Part shown: positions 35,831-48,748 of the stretch, piece after piece
Layout: each line of letters begins with the position of its first letter
How positions within the stretch are numbered: the first letter of the stretch is position 1
Assembly (NCBI GenBank): GCA_036496585.1
Contig: DASXLB010000050.1
Location: forward strand, 124,001 to 188,000
Source: Vicinamibacterales bacterium
GTDB lineage: Bacteria; Acidobacteriota; Vicinamibacteria; Vicinamibacterales; 2-12-FULL-66-21
DNA: 64,000 bases
Direction of reading: 5' to 3'
The notes under the pieces: model-generated
Seen by the model: the letters and a program-made list of their open reading frames with translations, nothing else
The model's database searches: none
Told to the model about the DNA's origin: nothing
Program-made: the position numbers and the translations under genes

Positions 35831-38509
35831 ATGCTTATTCGTTCGCGCCATTTCCTCACCGTCGCGTCGGCCGTGTTCGCGCTGATCGCGGCGCTCGGCA
35901 CGCGCCTGCCCGCGCAGCTGCGCGTCGCGCCTGTCGCCGAACGCCCCGATGCGCGGTCGCTCGAGCTGCTCCTGCGCAAACTCTCGAGCACGGGCACCGT
36001 CATGGAAACCGACGCGCATCCCGACGACGAGGACAACGGGCTGCTGGCGAGGCTCGGCGAGGGGGAGGGCATGCGCGTCGCGCTCGTCACGGCGACGCGA
36101 GGCGACGGCGGACAGAACGAGATCGGTCCTGAGCTCGGCCAGGCGCTCGGCGTGCTGCGCACCGAAGAGCTCCTGGCCGTGCACCGGTTCGACGGCGCCG
36201 AGCAGTATTTCACGCGCGCGATCGATTTCGGCTACTCGTTCAGCATCGACGAGAGTGTGCAGAAGTGGGGCGAAGACGCCATCGTCGGCGACTACGTCCG
36301 ACAGATCCGCGCGATCCGCCCCGATGTCGTCGCCGGGTTTCTCTGCGGCGGCACGTCCGGCGGGCTGCACCATCAGGCGGCCGCGCAGCTGACGCTCGAG
36401 GCGTTCCGCGCCGCCGGCGATCCGGCGAAGTATCCCGAACAGATCGCCGCCGGCCTTCGCGCGTGGCAGCCGGTGCGCATCTTCTGCACCGACGAGACCT
36501 CGTTCGGGCCGCCGCAGCCGTTGACGGCGGGCAAGGTGCGGCCGGACCTCTCGGCCTTCGACGCGCTGCTGGGGCGCACCTACGCGGAGCTGGGGCTCGA
36601 AGCGCGCTCGATGCACAAGTGCCAGGGCACGTCGCAGCTGCTCCTCCTGCCGGGCGTGTCGCAGAGCCGCACCTACAAGTTCCAGGACGGCCGGCCCAGC
36701 AACGGCGCGCTCGACAATCTCTTCGGGGGCATCGACACGTCCGTGGTCGGGTTGATCCGGTTCGCCGGCGAACGTCAGCAGCCGTCGCTGCGGACGGCGC
36801 TCGTGGCGCTGCAGCAGCTCGTGACCGACGCCCGCGCCGGGCTGGCGTCGCGCGGGCCCGCCGGTAGCGTCGCTCCGCTCGCCGCGGGGCTGCGGGCTGT
36901 CCGCGCGCTCCGTTCGGACCTGCCGCGGCTGCTCGTCGCACCTTCGGCGAATGGATCCGACCTCGCGCCGGCGGCCTCCGACAGTCGCGCGGAAATAGAC
37001 TTCCGGCTGGCCCAAAAGGAGCGTCAGTTCCAGGACGCGCTGGTCGTCGCAACCGGGACGCGCCTCGACGCTCTGGCCGACGATGGTGTGGTGACGCCCG
37101 GACAGTCCGTCGCCGTGACCCTGGCGGGCGCCAGCGCGGTGGACGGCGTCGAGCTCGTCCGCGCCAGCCTTGTCGGATTCGAGCCAGTGCCGGAGCCGGC
37201 ATGCTCGGGCACGCTGGCGCGCGGGGCGTCGGTCAATTGCCGGACGGCCGCGACGATTCCGGCGAACGCGCACCTCTCCACGCCCTACTGGACGCCGCGC
37301 ACCGATGCCGCGCGCTACGACTTCGAGGCCGACGTGCCGTTCGGCGTCCCGTTCCGGCCGTCGCCATTCCGCGCCACCTTCGCGCTGCGGATCGGCGGTG
37401 CCGAGGTGAGCGTCGAGCGGGAGATCCAGTATCGCTATTCCGATCTCTTCGCTGGCGAGAAGCGTTCGGGGCTGCTGGTCTCGCCGGCGTTCAACGTGCG
37501 CGTCGATCCCGGCATCGCGATCGTGGCGATCGGATCCCCCGCCAGGCAGAAGAGTGTCAGCGTCAGCGTCGGCAACAACCAGAAGGGACCGACGTCGGCC
37601 GCGGTGATCCTGGCGGTGCCGGCCGGCTGGACGGTCTCGCCGGCGTCGATCCCGTTGACCTTCGTTCGCGAGGACGAAGCGGTCACGGTCGCCTTCACCG
37701 TGGAGGCGCCCGCCGCGATCGGCGCGGGCGATTGGCCCGTCACCGCGACCGTCACCAGTGCGTCGGGCGCCAGCTCAAATCTCGGCTACCAGGTGGTCGA
37801 ATACCCGCACATCCACCGCCGTCACGTGGTGATCCCGGCAGCCGCGAGGTTCAAAGCCATCGACGTGCGCGTCGCGCCGGCCACGAGAGTCGGCTACGTC
37901 ATGGGCAGCGGCGATCGCGTGCCGGACGCGATTGCGCAGCTGGGCGCCGAAGTCGATCAGATCGGACCCGACGCGCTCGCGTCAGGCGATCTGTCGCGCT
38001 TCAACGTGATCATGGTGGGCGTGCGCGCCTACGAGAAGCGGCCGGACCTGCGCGCGAACAACCAGCGGCTGCTCGACTACGCCCGCGCCGGCGGCACGGT
38101 GATCGTGCAGTATCAGCGCGCCGAGTTCAACCAGGCGCAGTATGGGCCGTATCCGGCGAAGACCAGCGACCAGCGCGTCACCGACGAGAATGCGTCGATG
38201 GAGATCCTGGCGCCCGACAATCCGGTTTTCACCACGCCGAACCGGATCGGTCCGGAGACCTGGGCGAACTGGGTGCAGGAGCGCGGGACGTATTTCATGG
38301 GCGAGCGCGATCCTCGCTACATCGATCTGCTGCGTTCAGCGGATCCGTTCCCCTACAACGCCGGTCCGAAGACCGGCATCCTCGTAGAAGCGCAAATCGG
38401 GCAGGGGCGCTGGTTCTACACCGGGCTCGGACTCTGGCGGCAACTGCCGGCCGGCGTCGACGGCGCCTATCGCCTGCTCGCCAATCTCATCAGCCTGGGG
38501 AAGCGGTAA
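35831..38509 (+). CDS. Secreted PIG-L (LmbE) family deacetylase with C-terminal accessory domains
   Basis: From ATG 35831 the product is 892 residues. It has an N-terminal signal sequence (FLTVASAVFALIAALGTRLP), then a PIG-L domain with the zinc motif ETDAHPDDEDNGLLARL and TRGDGGQNEIG. PIG-L enzymes N-deacetylate GlcNAc-type sugars. Past residue 450 come beta-sandwich parts, one resembling a NEW3 domain (PAGWTVSPASIPLTFVRED). The last 200 residues form an amidotransferase-like flavodoxin fold (MVGVRAYEKRPDLRANNQRL). It is far longer than the cytosolic BshB deacetylase of bacillithiol synthesis, although bshC lies two genes away. Confidence 0.87.
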   Translation: MLIRSRHFLTVASAVFALIAALGTRLPAQLRVAPVAERPDARSLELLLRKLSSTGTVMETDAHPDDEDNGLLARLGEGEGMRVALVTATRGDGGQNEIGPELGQALGVLRTEELLAVHRFDGAEQYFTRAIDFGYSFSIDESVQKWGEDAIVGDYVRQIRAIRPDVVAGFLCGGTSGGLHHQAAAQLTLEAFRAAGDPAKYPEQIAAGLRAWQPVRIFCTDETSFGPPQPLTAGKVRPDLSAFDALLGRTYAELGLEARSMHKCQGTSQLLLLPGVSQSRTYKFQDGRPSNGALDNLFGGIDTSVVGLIRFAGERQQPSLRTALVALQQLVTDARAGLASRGPAGSVAPLAAGLRAVRALRSDLPRLLVAPSANGSDLAPAASDSRAEIDFRLAQKERQFQDALVVATGTRLDALADDGVVTPGQSVAVTLAGASAVDGVELVRASLVGFEPVPEPACSGTLARGASVNCRTAATIPANAHLSTPYWTPRTDAARYDFEADVPFGVPFRPSPFRATFALRIGGAEVSVEREIQYRYSDLFAGEKRSGLLVSPAFNVRVDPGIAIVAIGSPARQKSVSVSVGNNQKGPTSAAVILAVPAGWTVSPASIPLTFVREDEAVTVAFTVEAPAAIGAGDWPVTATVTSASGASSNLGYQVVEYPHIHRRHVVIPAAARFKAIDVRVAPATRVGYVMGSGDRVPDAIAQLGAEVDQIGPDALASGDLSRFNVIMVGVRAYEKRPDLRANNQRLLDYARAGGTVIVQYQRAEFNQAQYGPYPAKTSDQRVTDENASMEILAPDNPVFTTPNRIGPETWANWVQERGTYFMGERDPRYIDLLRSADPFPYNAGPKTGILVEAQIGQGRWFYTGLGLWRQLPAGVDGAYRLLANLISLGKR

Positions 38510-38511
38510 GC

Positions 38512-39966
38512 GTGTCTTTTTCACCCGAATACGTCCGGCTCGTGCTCAACGAGAACTTCGAAGACGCCAAGGCGCAGTTTCTCGCGCCGCTGATGGCCAT
38601 CAACTACGCCCACCTGGTGATGCTCGCCGGCCAGTCGATCGTGTCCGGCGGCGACGCGCGCGCGATTCGCGCGGCGCTCGACGGCGTCCGGATCGACGAG
38701 ATCCGGAAGGCGCGCTACGACGGCAGTTGCGAAGACCTCTTCTTCTATGTCGAGCGCGAGGTGACCGCGGCCTGCGGCCCTGACGTCGCCGGCCGCCTGC
38801 ACACGGCGCGGTCGCGCAACGATATCGACATGACGATGTACCGGATGCAGCAGCGGGAGCTGATCCTGGCGGTCGTCGACGGCGTCCTGGCGCTGCGCCG
38901 GGCGCTGCTGCCGCTGGCGGAGCGCCATCGCGAGACCGTCTTCGCGGCGCACACGCACACCCAACCGGCGCAGCCGTCGACCATCGCGCACTATCTGCTG
39001 GCGGTCATCGAACAGCTCGAGCGCGACACTGTCCGGCTCAAGGCCGCATACGCGGCGACCAACCACAACCCGCTCGGCGCCTGCGCGATCACCGGTACCG
39101 GCTTTCCGATCGATCGCTACCGCACGGCGGCGCTGCTCGGCTTCGACGGCGTCTGTGGCAACACCTACGGCAGCATCGCCACCGTCGACTACCTGCTCGA
39201 GAGCGTCGGCGCAGCCGCGGTGCTGCTGGCCGGCCTCGGCCGTGTCGTGCAGGACCTGCTGCTGTGGAGCACCGTCGAATTCGGGTATCTGCGTCTCGCC
39301 GACGGCTTCGTGCAGGGCAGCAGCATCATGCCGCAGAAGCGCAACCCGGTGGCGCTCGAGCACGCGCGCGCCATCGCCAGCAAGGCGCTCGGGCAGGCGT
39401 CGGGGATTTTCCTGGCCGTCCACAACACGCCGTTCGGCGACATCGTCGACACGGAGGACGATCTGCAGCCGCTCGTGACGCGGATGTTCACCGACGCGGC
39501 GCGTGCGGTGGCGCTGGTCGCGGCGGCGATGGCGAGCGCCGAGTTCGACGCCGAGACCCTCGCGGCCCGCGCCGGCGCGCACTGGATCACCCTCACCGAG
39601 CTGGCTGACACGCTGGCGCGCGATCACGGGCTGCCGTTCCGCGCCGGCCACGAGATCGCCAAGCGGATCGTGGCCGGCTCGATCGCCGATCCTGCCGCGT
39701 CGGCTGCCGCCTTGCTGAGCGACGCCGCACGCGAGGCGATCGGGCGGGAGATCGTCTATACCGACGCGCAGCTCGCGGAGATTCTCAGCCCGAGGCACTT
39801 CGTCGAGGTGCGCAAGACGCACGGCGGGCCGTCGCCGTCCGAGACGCAGCGCGCCCTCGGCGTGTCGGAAGTGTGCCTGGCGGCCGACGATCAGTGGCTC
39901 GCCGACGCACGCGCCCGCCTCACGGCTGCGGCCGCGGCGCTGACGGAAGCGTCCGCGTCGCTTTGA
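38512..39966 (+). CDS. argH: Argininosuccinate lyase-family protein
   Basis: A 484-residue member of the fumarase/aspartase superfamily, starting at GTG 38512, only 2 nt after the upstream stop. It has RLHTARSRNDIDMTMYRMQQ, the HTHTQPAQPST region, CAITGTGFPIDRY and the signature GSSIMPQKRNPVALEHARA. This pattern is closest to ArgH, which splits argininosuccinate into arginine and fumarate. No other arginine gene adjoins it, and tight coupling to a secreted deacetylase is unusual. A different C-N lyase substrate therefore remains possible and the symbol is tentative. Confidence 0.75.
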   Translation: MSFSPEYVRLVLNENFEDAKAQFLAPLMAINYAHLVMLAGQSIVSGGDARAIRAALDGVRIDEIRKARYDGSCEDLFFYVEREVTAACGPDVAGRLHTARSRNDIDMTMYRMQQRELILAVVDGVLALRRALLPLAERHRETVFAAHTHTQPAQPSTIAHYLLAVIEQLERDTVRLKAAYAATNHNPLGACAITGTGFPIDRYRTAALLGFDGVCGNTYGSIATVDYLLESVGAAAVLLAGLGRVVQDLLLWSTVEFGYLRLADGFVQGSSIMPQKRNPVALEHARAIASKALGQASGIFLAVHNTPFGDIVDTEDDLQPLVTRMFTDAARAVALVAAAMASAEFDAETLAARAGAHWITLTELADTLARDHGLPFRAGHEIAKRIVAGSIADPAASAAALLSDAAREAIGREIVYTDAQLAEILSPRHFVEVRKTHGGPSPSETQRALGVSEVCLAADDQWLADARARLTAAAAALTEASASL

Positions 39967-39969
39967 ACT

Positions 39970-40000
39970 GTCGCGGTTGTCGCCTCAGGCGGAGCGCGAC
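39970..40000. terminator. Nested stem-loop between convergent argH and bshC
   Basis: The outer stem GTCGCG/CGCGAC and the inner stem CGCC-tca-GGCG are perfect. There is no T run on either side, so it may support Rho-type or bidirectional termination rather than being a classic intrinsic terminator. Confidence 0.35.
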
Positions 40001-40035
40001 CGTCAGGCGTCGTTCGGGAACTTCAGGCCGCCGGC

Positions 40036-41751
40036 TTACAGCGTGACCAGCCAGTGCCGGCCGGCATCGACCGGCAGATCCTCCAGCAGGATCTCGACCA
40101 GTCCGGGACCGTACTTGTTGAGGAAGTAGACGCCGCCGAGCATCCGCTCCTGCGGATGCCCTTCCGGAAAGGCCTGCGCCTGCGCGCGGACGAACTGGCG
40201 GCGGAGGGTGTCGTGGCGCTTCTTCGCCGCGTGGATCACCTTGGTGTGCAGCGAGTGAAGCTCGTGCTCCATCTTGCCAAGCGTGGTCTTGGCGGCACCG
40301 GTCAGCGTCGGGTCGAGCTGCGGCAGGGCCTGCATGACGCGGCCCATCGCGGCGTCGATCTGCGCGCTCGCCTCGCGCAGCGATTCGTCGACGCCGGCAG
40401 GCAGCTGCGATTCGAGCAGCTTGTTGAGCGCCGACTCGCCAGGCGTCCGCAGCTCGGAAAACGACACGTCGTACTTCTTCAGGAACTTCGTGGCTCCAGA
40501 ATCAAGCAGCGTCGCCGTCGTCCTCGGGAACATCAGCGGCATCGGCACGCCGAACTGCTCGTAGACGCCGCGCAGCTGGCCCAGGTAGGCCAGCTCGCTC
40601 GGGCCGGCGACATAACAGATGGTGGGGAACAGCGTGTCCTGCACGATGGGTCTGAGCAGGACGTTGGGACTGAAGGACTGCGGGGACGCGGCTGCCGACT
40701 GCGCCAGCGCCGCGACGTCGAAGGATCGCTCGCCGACGACCAGCTGATCGCCGCTGCGCTTGATGGCCTTGCGCCCGTCTTCGATCGAGAAGAGCGCCAC
40801 GTTGTCGGCCTGCGTGACCACCTGCGGCGCGTGGCCGCGGGCCGCGAGCTCTTCGCCGGCGCGCGCCGCGAGCGTCGCGGTCTGGCCCGGCGAAGACAAT
40901 TCCCGCACGAACACGTCGGCCACCAGCGGCTTTGCCGCCGGATCCGCCGCCTCGTAGACGACGAGCCCGTAGGGGCCGAGCACGCGCTCGAGCCAGACGG
41001 CAAAGGCGCGCGCCATGCCGGTTCCGGGCTGCCATGCCGCCCGGATGTCGCCGAGGACGGTTGCCGTGAACTCAGTCTGCTGCAGGGCGGCGGCGAGCTC
41101 GTCGATCGTCTGCTCGACGCCGGAGTCGAGGGTGAGCTGCGCAACCGGCCGCTCTCCCGCGCCTTCGAGATCCGCCAGCGTCACGGTGCGCGGCTGGAAC
41201 TCGGCGTCGAGCACCGTACAGCTCTTGATCTCCTCCCAGTCGTGATCCTCGGATTCGACCCAGAAGATCGCCACGGCGGGCACTCCCTGCCGCTGTTCCG
41301 TGCGACGGGCCAGCTGCAGCGCGGTGATCGCCTTGAGGAGCGTATACATCGGCCCGCCAAACGCGCCGGCCTGCTGGCCGGTGACGACGGCGACCGATTG
41401 CGGGAGCGCCAGCTGCGCGGCCGCGCGGCGGGCCGGATCGGGCGCGCCGCGTTCCTCCTGCTGATGCCGAAGCAGCTCGGCGACGCCGGCTCGATCGCGC
41501 GGTTGGGCCTGGACGCGGCGCACGGCGTCGAGCCAGCCATCCGGGTCGTGCGGGTTGCCGCCGTACAGCCCTTCGACCTGAGCGAAGTTGTAGGCGTAGT
41601 CGCCCGACAGCGGGCGGATCCACGGGAAACGCCGGACGTCGATGCCGGCGACGCTGATGCGTCCGGCGGACTCGCGGGGGGCGGTGGACGGCTCAGCGGT
41701 CACGTTGTCGTACTCTCTCAGAGCCATCCGAAACCTGTCAAGGCACCGCAC
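40036..41751 (-). CDS. bshC: Bacillithiol biosynthesis cysteine-adding enzyme BshC
   Basis: A 571-residue protein matching the BshC family: FPWIRPLSGDYAYNFAQVEG, then SVAVVTGQQAGAFGGPMYTL, AIFWVESEDHDWEEIKSC and SPNVLLRPIVQDTLFPTICY, plus a C-terminal coiled coil. BshC joins cysteine to glucosaminyl-malate in the last step of bacillithiol synthesis. bshA and a short bshB are not in the window. It starts at GTG 41751 or ATG 41727; homology begins later, near IDVRRFPWI, so neither is decided. Confidence 0.93.
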   Translation of the reverse strand: MRCLDRFRMALREYDNVTAEPSTAPRESAGRISVAGIDVRRFPWIRPLSGDYAYNFAQVEGLYGGNPHDPDGWLDAVRRVQAQPRDRAGVAELLRHQQEERGAPDPARRAAAQLALPQSVAVVTGQQAGAFGGPMYTLLKAITALQLARRTEQRQGVPAVAIFWVESEDHDWEEIKSCTVLDAEFQPRTVTLADLEGAGERPVAQLTLDSGVEQTIDELAAALQQTEFTATVLGDIRAAWQPGTGMARAFAVWLERVLGPYGLVVYEAADPAAKPLVADVFVRELSSPGQTATLAARAGEELAARGHAPQVVTQADNVALFSIEDGRKAIKRSGDQLVVGERSFDVAALAQSAAASPQSFSPNVLLRPIVQDTLFPTICYVAGPSELAYLGQLRGVYEQFGVPMPLMFPRTTATLLDSGATKFLKKYDVSFSELRTPGESALNKLLESQLPAGVDESLREASAQIDAAMGRVMQALPQLDPTLTGAAKTTLGKMEHELHSLHTKVIHAAKKRHDTLRRQFVRAQAQAFPEGHPQERMLGGVYFLNKYGPGLVEILLEDLPVDAGRHWLVTL

Positions 41752-41826
41752 GATCGCATCACGATTCTGACGCGCAAAGCCCGTCCGGGGATCCCGCGAT
41801 CCATGTTACATTCTCTTGATCCGCCC

Positions 41827-41832
41827 GAGGAG
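41827..41832 (+). promoter_or_regulatory. Ribosome binding site before a CTG start
   Basis: GAGGAG with an 8-nt spacer to CTG 41841. It decides the start of the PEGA pseudokinase, which otherwise would lose the first strand of its kinase-like fold. A TACATT hexamer (41807-41812) upstream could be the -10. Confidence 0.55.
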
Positions 41833-41840
41833 TTCCGTCG

Positions 41841-44039
41841 CTGACCACTGAGGACCCTAGCGCATTCTCGCCGCCGCCGGCATTCGGGCCTTTCCGGGTG
41901 CTGCATCAGATTGGCATCGGCACGCTCGGTCCGGTGTTCCGCACCTATGAACCCAGCCGGGATCGCCTGATCGCGGTCAAGGCCTTCCGTCTCGACATCG
42001 TTCCCGAACAGGCCCAGGCGCTCGCCCTCGCGCTCGATCGTGCCGCGCACGCCTCGCTCTTTCATCCCTCAATCGTCGAGCCGATCGATGCCGGCGTCGA
42101 GGGGACGGTGGCCTATCGTGCCGAGGAATACGTCGCGGCCGAGTCACTCGACGTCGCGATGCGGCATTACGCACCGGCGTCGATCGAGAAGGTCCTGCCG
42201 TTCATCACCCAGCTCGCCGGCGCCATCGATTTCGCGCGCGCGGCCGGTATCGGGCACGGCGGCTTGCATCCGCGCGACATTTTCGTGACGCCGGACGAAG
42301 CGCGGGCCACCGGATTCGGCGTGGTCGACGCGCTCGAGCAGATCGGGATTCGCGCGCCGATCCGGCGTCCCTACAGCGCGCCGGAGCGCATCGCCGGCAG
42401 CGCGTGGAGCACGCCCGCAGACGTCTTCTCGCTCGCCGCCATCACCTTCGAGCTGCTGACCGGCAAGCGTCCGTCGGGGACAGGTGAGGAAATCGGGCTC
42501 GTTCCAGACGGTCCGCACGCACGGGGCATCCACGCCGTCCTCGCCCGCGCGATGGACGACGAGGCGTCGAGACGCTACGGCCACGCCCTGGGGTTCGCCG
42601 CGGCGCTCGAGGCGGCGGCCGAAGGCCGGACGATCAGCGACGCAGTGCAGACGGTCATCCCGTTGGCCGGATCCGCGGAGGCCGCGGGATCTCTCCTGCC
42701 GCCACCGCCCGACGCGTCCGCGCCGGAGCCAACCGTGGTGATCCGGGCCGCGGTTGACGATGACCGGACCCTGAAGTCCACGGCCCATGCCGCCGACCTC
42801 CTGGATTACCAGCCCGAGGCGCCGACGCTCGGTGAATTCGCCGTCGAAGCGGAACTCGATCCCGTCCATGCGGCGCTGGATGACCTGACCATTCCGCACG
42901 ATAGTCCGCCGACGCCGACGCCGATTTCGCTGTTCGCCGCGACCGCGACCGAGCCCGTGCACGACGCGTTCGCCGACGAGGCGCCTACCGAGCCGCAACT
43001 GCAGATGCCGCTCGCGGTGGAGGCGCCAGATGACGACACAGCGCCGGCACTCGTTGCCGGCGGGCTGCCGCCCGAAGCGCCGCGCCGGACTGTCGCGGAG
43101 CCGGCGATGTTCGGAGTCGTGGCCGCGGAGGCGGATCCGCACGAGCCCGTAGAGACCGCCCGCCCGGCGATCCTGCCCTACGCCGTCGTCGCGGTGCCGA
43201 TGCTGCTCGTCGGCTTTGCTGGCGGCTATTTCGTCGGCAGCCGCGACCGCATTCCGCAGGAGAGCGTCCAGACGACGACGAGCGTGCCGGCTGCGGCGGG
43301 CGCTCAGGCCCACGATACGGCACGACCGTTCAGCGACGAGAAGGTGACCCCGCCGGCTCCGCCCAGGCCTGACGCAGGCGCCGCCCCTGAGTCGAAAGCG
43401 CCGGTCAGGCCGATCGAGACGAAACCGCCAGCGCCGGTTGAGGCCGCGCCGCCGGCGAAGGCCGCTCCGGTCGCATCGGTCAAGAAGGGACAGCTCGTCG
43501 TGCGATCCCTGCCGACCAACGCCGGCGTCACGGTGAACGGGAAGTGGCGAGGCCGTACGCCGATCACGATCGACGATCTCAACTTCGGTGACTACACAAT
43601 CAGGGTCGTGCAGCCGGGGTACCGGGTGATGCGCGACGAGTTCAGCCTGAGCGCGCATGCGCCCTCACGCACCGTGACGGCGCACCTCGAGCGGGTGCCT
43701 CTCGCCCCGGTGACCGCACCGCCGCCGGCCGGCCATCAAGCGCCGGCGTCTGGCGACGAGGCAGCGGTCTCGTTCACCGGATCGCTCTACGTCGACTCGC
43801 GGCCGCGCGGCGCGATAGTGTTCGTGGACGGCAAGAGCGTCGGGCAGACGCCACTGTCGGTTCCGGAAATGCCGGTGGGCTCGCACGTCGTACGGATCGA
43901 AATGGAAGGCAAGAAGCCGGTGAACGCGAATCCGCGGATCAGCGCCGGCAAGACGGAGAGAATCACCGTGTCACTGGAAGACAAGGAGCAGGCGCCGATG
44001 CCCGTCGAGGCGGCACCCGTCGGCAAAGGCAGGCGATGA
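41841..44039 (+). CDS. Membrane-anchored pseudokinase with two PEGA domains
   Basis: About 732 residues from CTG 41841 (GTG 41898 is a later alternative that truncates [11 protein letters not shown]). The N-terminal 260 residues are a Hanks-kinase fold: the glycine loop is [10 protein letters not shown] and the ATP lysine is kept in IAVKAF. The catalytic loop reads [11 protein letters not shown] instead of HRDLKPxN, and DFG is GFG, so both catalytic aspartates are gone. A Pro/Ala-rich region and one membrane helix ([18 protein letters not shown]) follow, then two PEGA domains outside ([40 protein letters not shown]). Its stop overlaps carA by 4 nt. Confidence 0.87.
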   Translation: MTTEDPSAFSPPPAFGPFRVLHQIGIGTLGPVFRTYEPSRDRLIAVKAFRLDIVPEQAQALALALDRAAHASLFHPSIVEPIDAGVEGTVAYRAEEYVAAESLDVAMRHYAPASIEKVLPFITQLAGAIDFARAAGIGHGGLHPRDIFVTPDEARATGFGVVDALEQIGIRAPIRRPYSAPERIAGSAWSTPADVFSLAAITFELLTGKRPSGTGEEIGLVPDGPHARGIHAVLARAMDDEASRRYGHALGFAAALEAAAEGRTISDAVQTVIPLAGSAEAAGSLLPPPPDASAPEPTVVIRAAVDDDRTLKSTAHAADLLDYQPEAPTLGEFAVEAELDPVHAALDDLTIPHDSPPTPTPISLFAATATEPVHDAFADEAPTEPQLQMPLAVEAPDDDTAPALVAGGLPPEAPRRTVAEPAMFGVVAAEADPHEPVETARPAILPYAVVAVPMLLVGFAGGYFVGSRDRIPQESVQTTTSVPAAAGAQAHDTARPFSDEKVTPPAPPRPDAGAAPESKAPVRPIETKPPAPVEAAPPAKAAPVASVKKGQLVVRSLPTNAGVTVNGKWRGRTPITIDDLNFGDYTIRVVQPGYRVMRDEFSLSAHAPSRTVTAHLERVPLAPVTAPPPAGHQAPASGDEAAVSFTGSLYVDSRPRGAIVFVDGKSVGQTPLSVPEMPVGSHVVRIEMEGKKPVNANPRISAGKTERITVSLEDKEQAPMPVEAAPVGKGRR

Positions 44040-45181
44040 AGGCGACGCTCGCGCTCGAGAACGGGCGCTGCTACGAAGGGGAATCGGCGGGCGCGCCCGG
44101 CGAGACCGGCGGCGAGGTGGTGTTCAACACCAGCATGACGGGGTACCAGGAGATCCTGACGGACCCGTCGTACGCGGGGCAGATCGTCACGATGACGGCG
44201 CCCGAGATGGGTAATTACGGCGTCGCGCCAGACGACATGGAATCGCGCGCGCCCAAGGTGGCCGGCTTCATCGTCCGCGAGGAGTCGCCAATCGCGAGCA
44301 ACTGGCGCGCCGACGGCACGCTGCGCGACTACCTGACGCGGCACGGGATCGTCGCGATCTCCGGCGTCGACACCCGCGCGCTGACGCGCGTGCTGCGTTC
44401 GGCCGGTGTCATGCGGGGGATCATCGCGACTGGCGACACCGATCCGACCGAACTGGTGGCGCGCGCGCAGCACCTGCCGTCGATGGCCGGGTCGGATCTC
44501 GTGCTCGGCGTCACCTGCGAGCGTGCCTTCGACTGGGTGCCCTCGTCCGACAATGGTTCCGGCCCCGCCGACGCCGAGTTCGCGCCGCCGCCGCAGACCC
44601 GGCCGCGCCGCACGCTGCGCGTCGCCGCCTACGACTTCGGGATGAAGTGGAACATCCTCCGCCGCTTCACCGCCTACGGCTGCGAGGTGCGCGTATTTCC
44701 AGCCACGACGCCCGCGTCGGAGCTGCTCGCGGCGGGTCCCGACGGAGTGTTCCTGAGCAATGGTCCTGGCGATCCCGCCGTGCTCTCCTACGCGATTGCC
44801 AACGCCACAGACCTGATCGCTGCCGACATGCCGGTGTTCGGCATCTGTCTCGGGCACCAGGTGCTATCGCTCGCGCTTGGCGCCCAGACCTACAAGCTGA
44901 AGTTCGGCCACCGCGGCGCCAATCATCCGGTGCAGGAGCTGCACAGCGGCAAAGTCGAGATCACGTCGCAAAACCACGGCTTCGCCGTCGACCGCGACTC
45001 GCTGCCTGCCGACGTCAAGGAGACCCACCGCAATCTCTACGACGGCACCATCGAAGGGCTGCGTCACACGACCCGGCCGGTGTTCTGCGTCCAGTATCAT
45101 CCCGAGGCGTCGCCAGGCCCGCACGACGCGGACTACCTGTTCAAACAGTTCGTCGAAGAAATGGAAAAGAGAGTCGGATGA
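44036..45181 (+). CDS. carA: Carbamoyl-phosphate synthase small subunit
   Basis: A 381-residue glutaminase subunit that passes ammonia to CarB. The N-terminal domain has [20 protein letters not shown]. The class I amidotransferase triad is Cys in [15 protein letters not shown] and His/Glu in [14 protein letters not shown]. It starts at the ATG of an ATGA overlap with the pseudokinase, which implies translational coupling. carB follows after 112 nt that hold a tandem-inverted element. The product feeds arginine and pyrimidine synthesis. Confidence 0.97.
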   Translation: MKATLALENGRCYEGESAGAPGETGGEVVFNTSMTGYQEILTDPSYAGQIVTMTAPEMGNYGVAPDDMESRAPKVAGFIVREESPIASNWRADGTLRDYLTRHGIVAISGVDTRALTRVLRSAGVMRGIIATGDTDPTELVARAQHLPSMAGSDLVLGVTCERAFDWVPSSDNGSGPADAEFAPPPQTRPRRTLRVAAYDFGMKWNILRRFTAYGCEVRVFPATTPASELLAAGPDGVFLSNGPGDPAVLSYAIANATDLIAADMPVFGICLGHQVLSLALGAQTYKLKFGHRGANHPVQELHSGKVEITSQNHGFAVDRDSLPADVKETHRNLYDGTIEGLRHTTRPVFCVQYHPEASPGPHDADYLFKQFVEEMEKRVG

Positions 45182-45184
45182 AAC

Positions 45185-45286
45185 GATCGGGTGATCTGGT
45201 GATCTGGTGATCGGGTGAACTCTCAGCGTTCATGCCATCGCCCGTTCCCCAGATCATCCGATCGCCCGATCACCCGATCACCCGAT
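45185..45286. repeat. Tandem-inverted element, 8-bp unit (GTGATCGG type), between carA and carB
   Basis: The left arm (45185-45218) is built of GTGATCTG/GTGATCGG units with exact 8-bp period. The right arm (45250-45286) has the same units in reverse complement, about four and a half of them. The spacer is 31 nt. The element starts 3 nt after the carA stop and ends 7 nt before the carB ATG, so it occupies almost the whole intercistronic region. Confidence 0.88.
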
Positions 45287-45293
45287 ACTACTG

Positions 45294-48569
<3,276 letters not shown>

Positions 48570-48584
48570 CGGGACGTCAGGGTC

Positions 48585-48748
48585 GAGGGGCGAGGCGCGA
48601 GGGCGAGGGGCGAGTAGCGAGGGTGCGGCTTCCTCGTGACCCTGACGCAACCAGCTCGTTGACGAGACCGCGCCACATCGACAGAGAGTGACCGTGACGG
48701 ATCCGCACCCCGCACCCCGCGCCTCGCACCCCGCGCCTCGCGCCTCGC
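48585..48748. repeat. Tandem-inverted element, 7-bp unit (GAGGGGC type), after carB
   Basis: The left arm (48585-48628) has six units of GAGGGGC/GAGGCGC type. The right arm (48705-48748) has six exact 7-bp units GCACCCC/GCGCCTC plus a partial one, the reverse complement of the left. A perfect 10-bp inverted pair (48575-48584 with 48638-48647) brackets the left arm. The right arm is translated as HPAPRAS repeats at the start of the sugar kinase. Confidence 0.85.
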
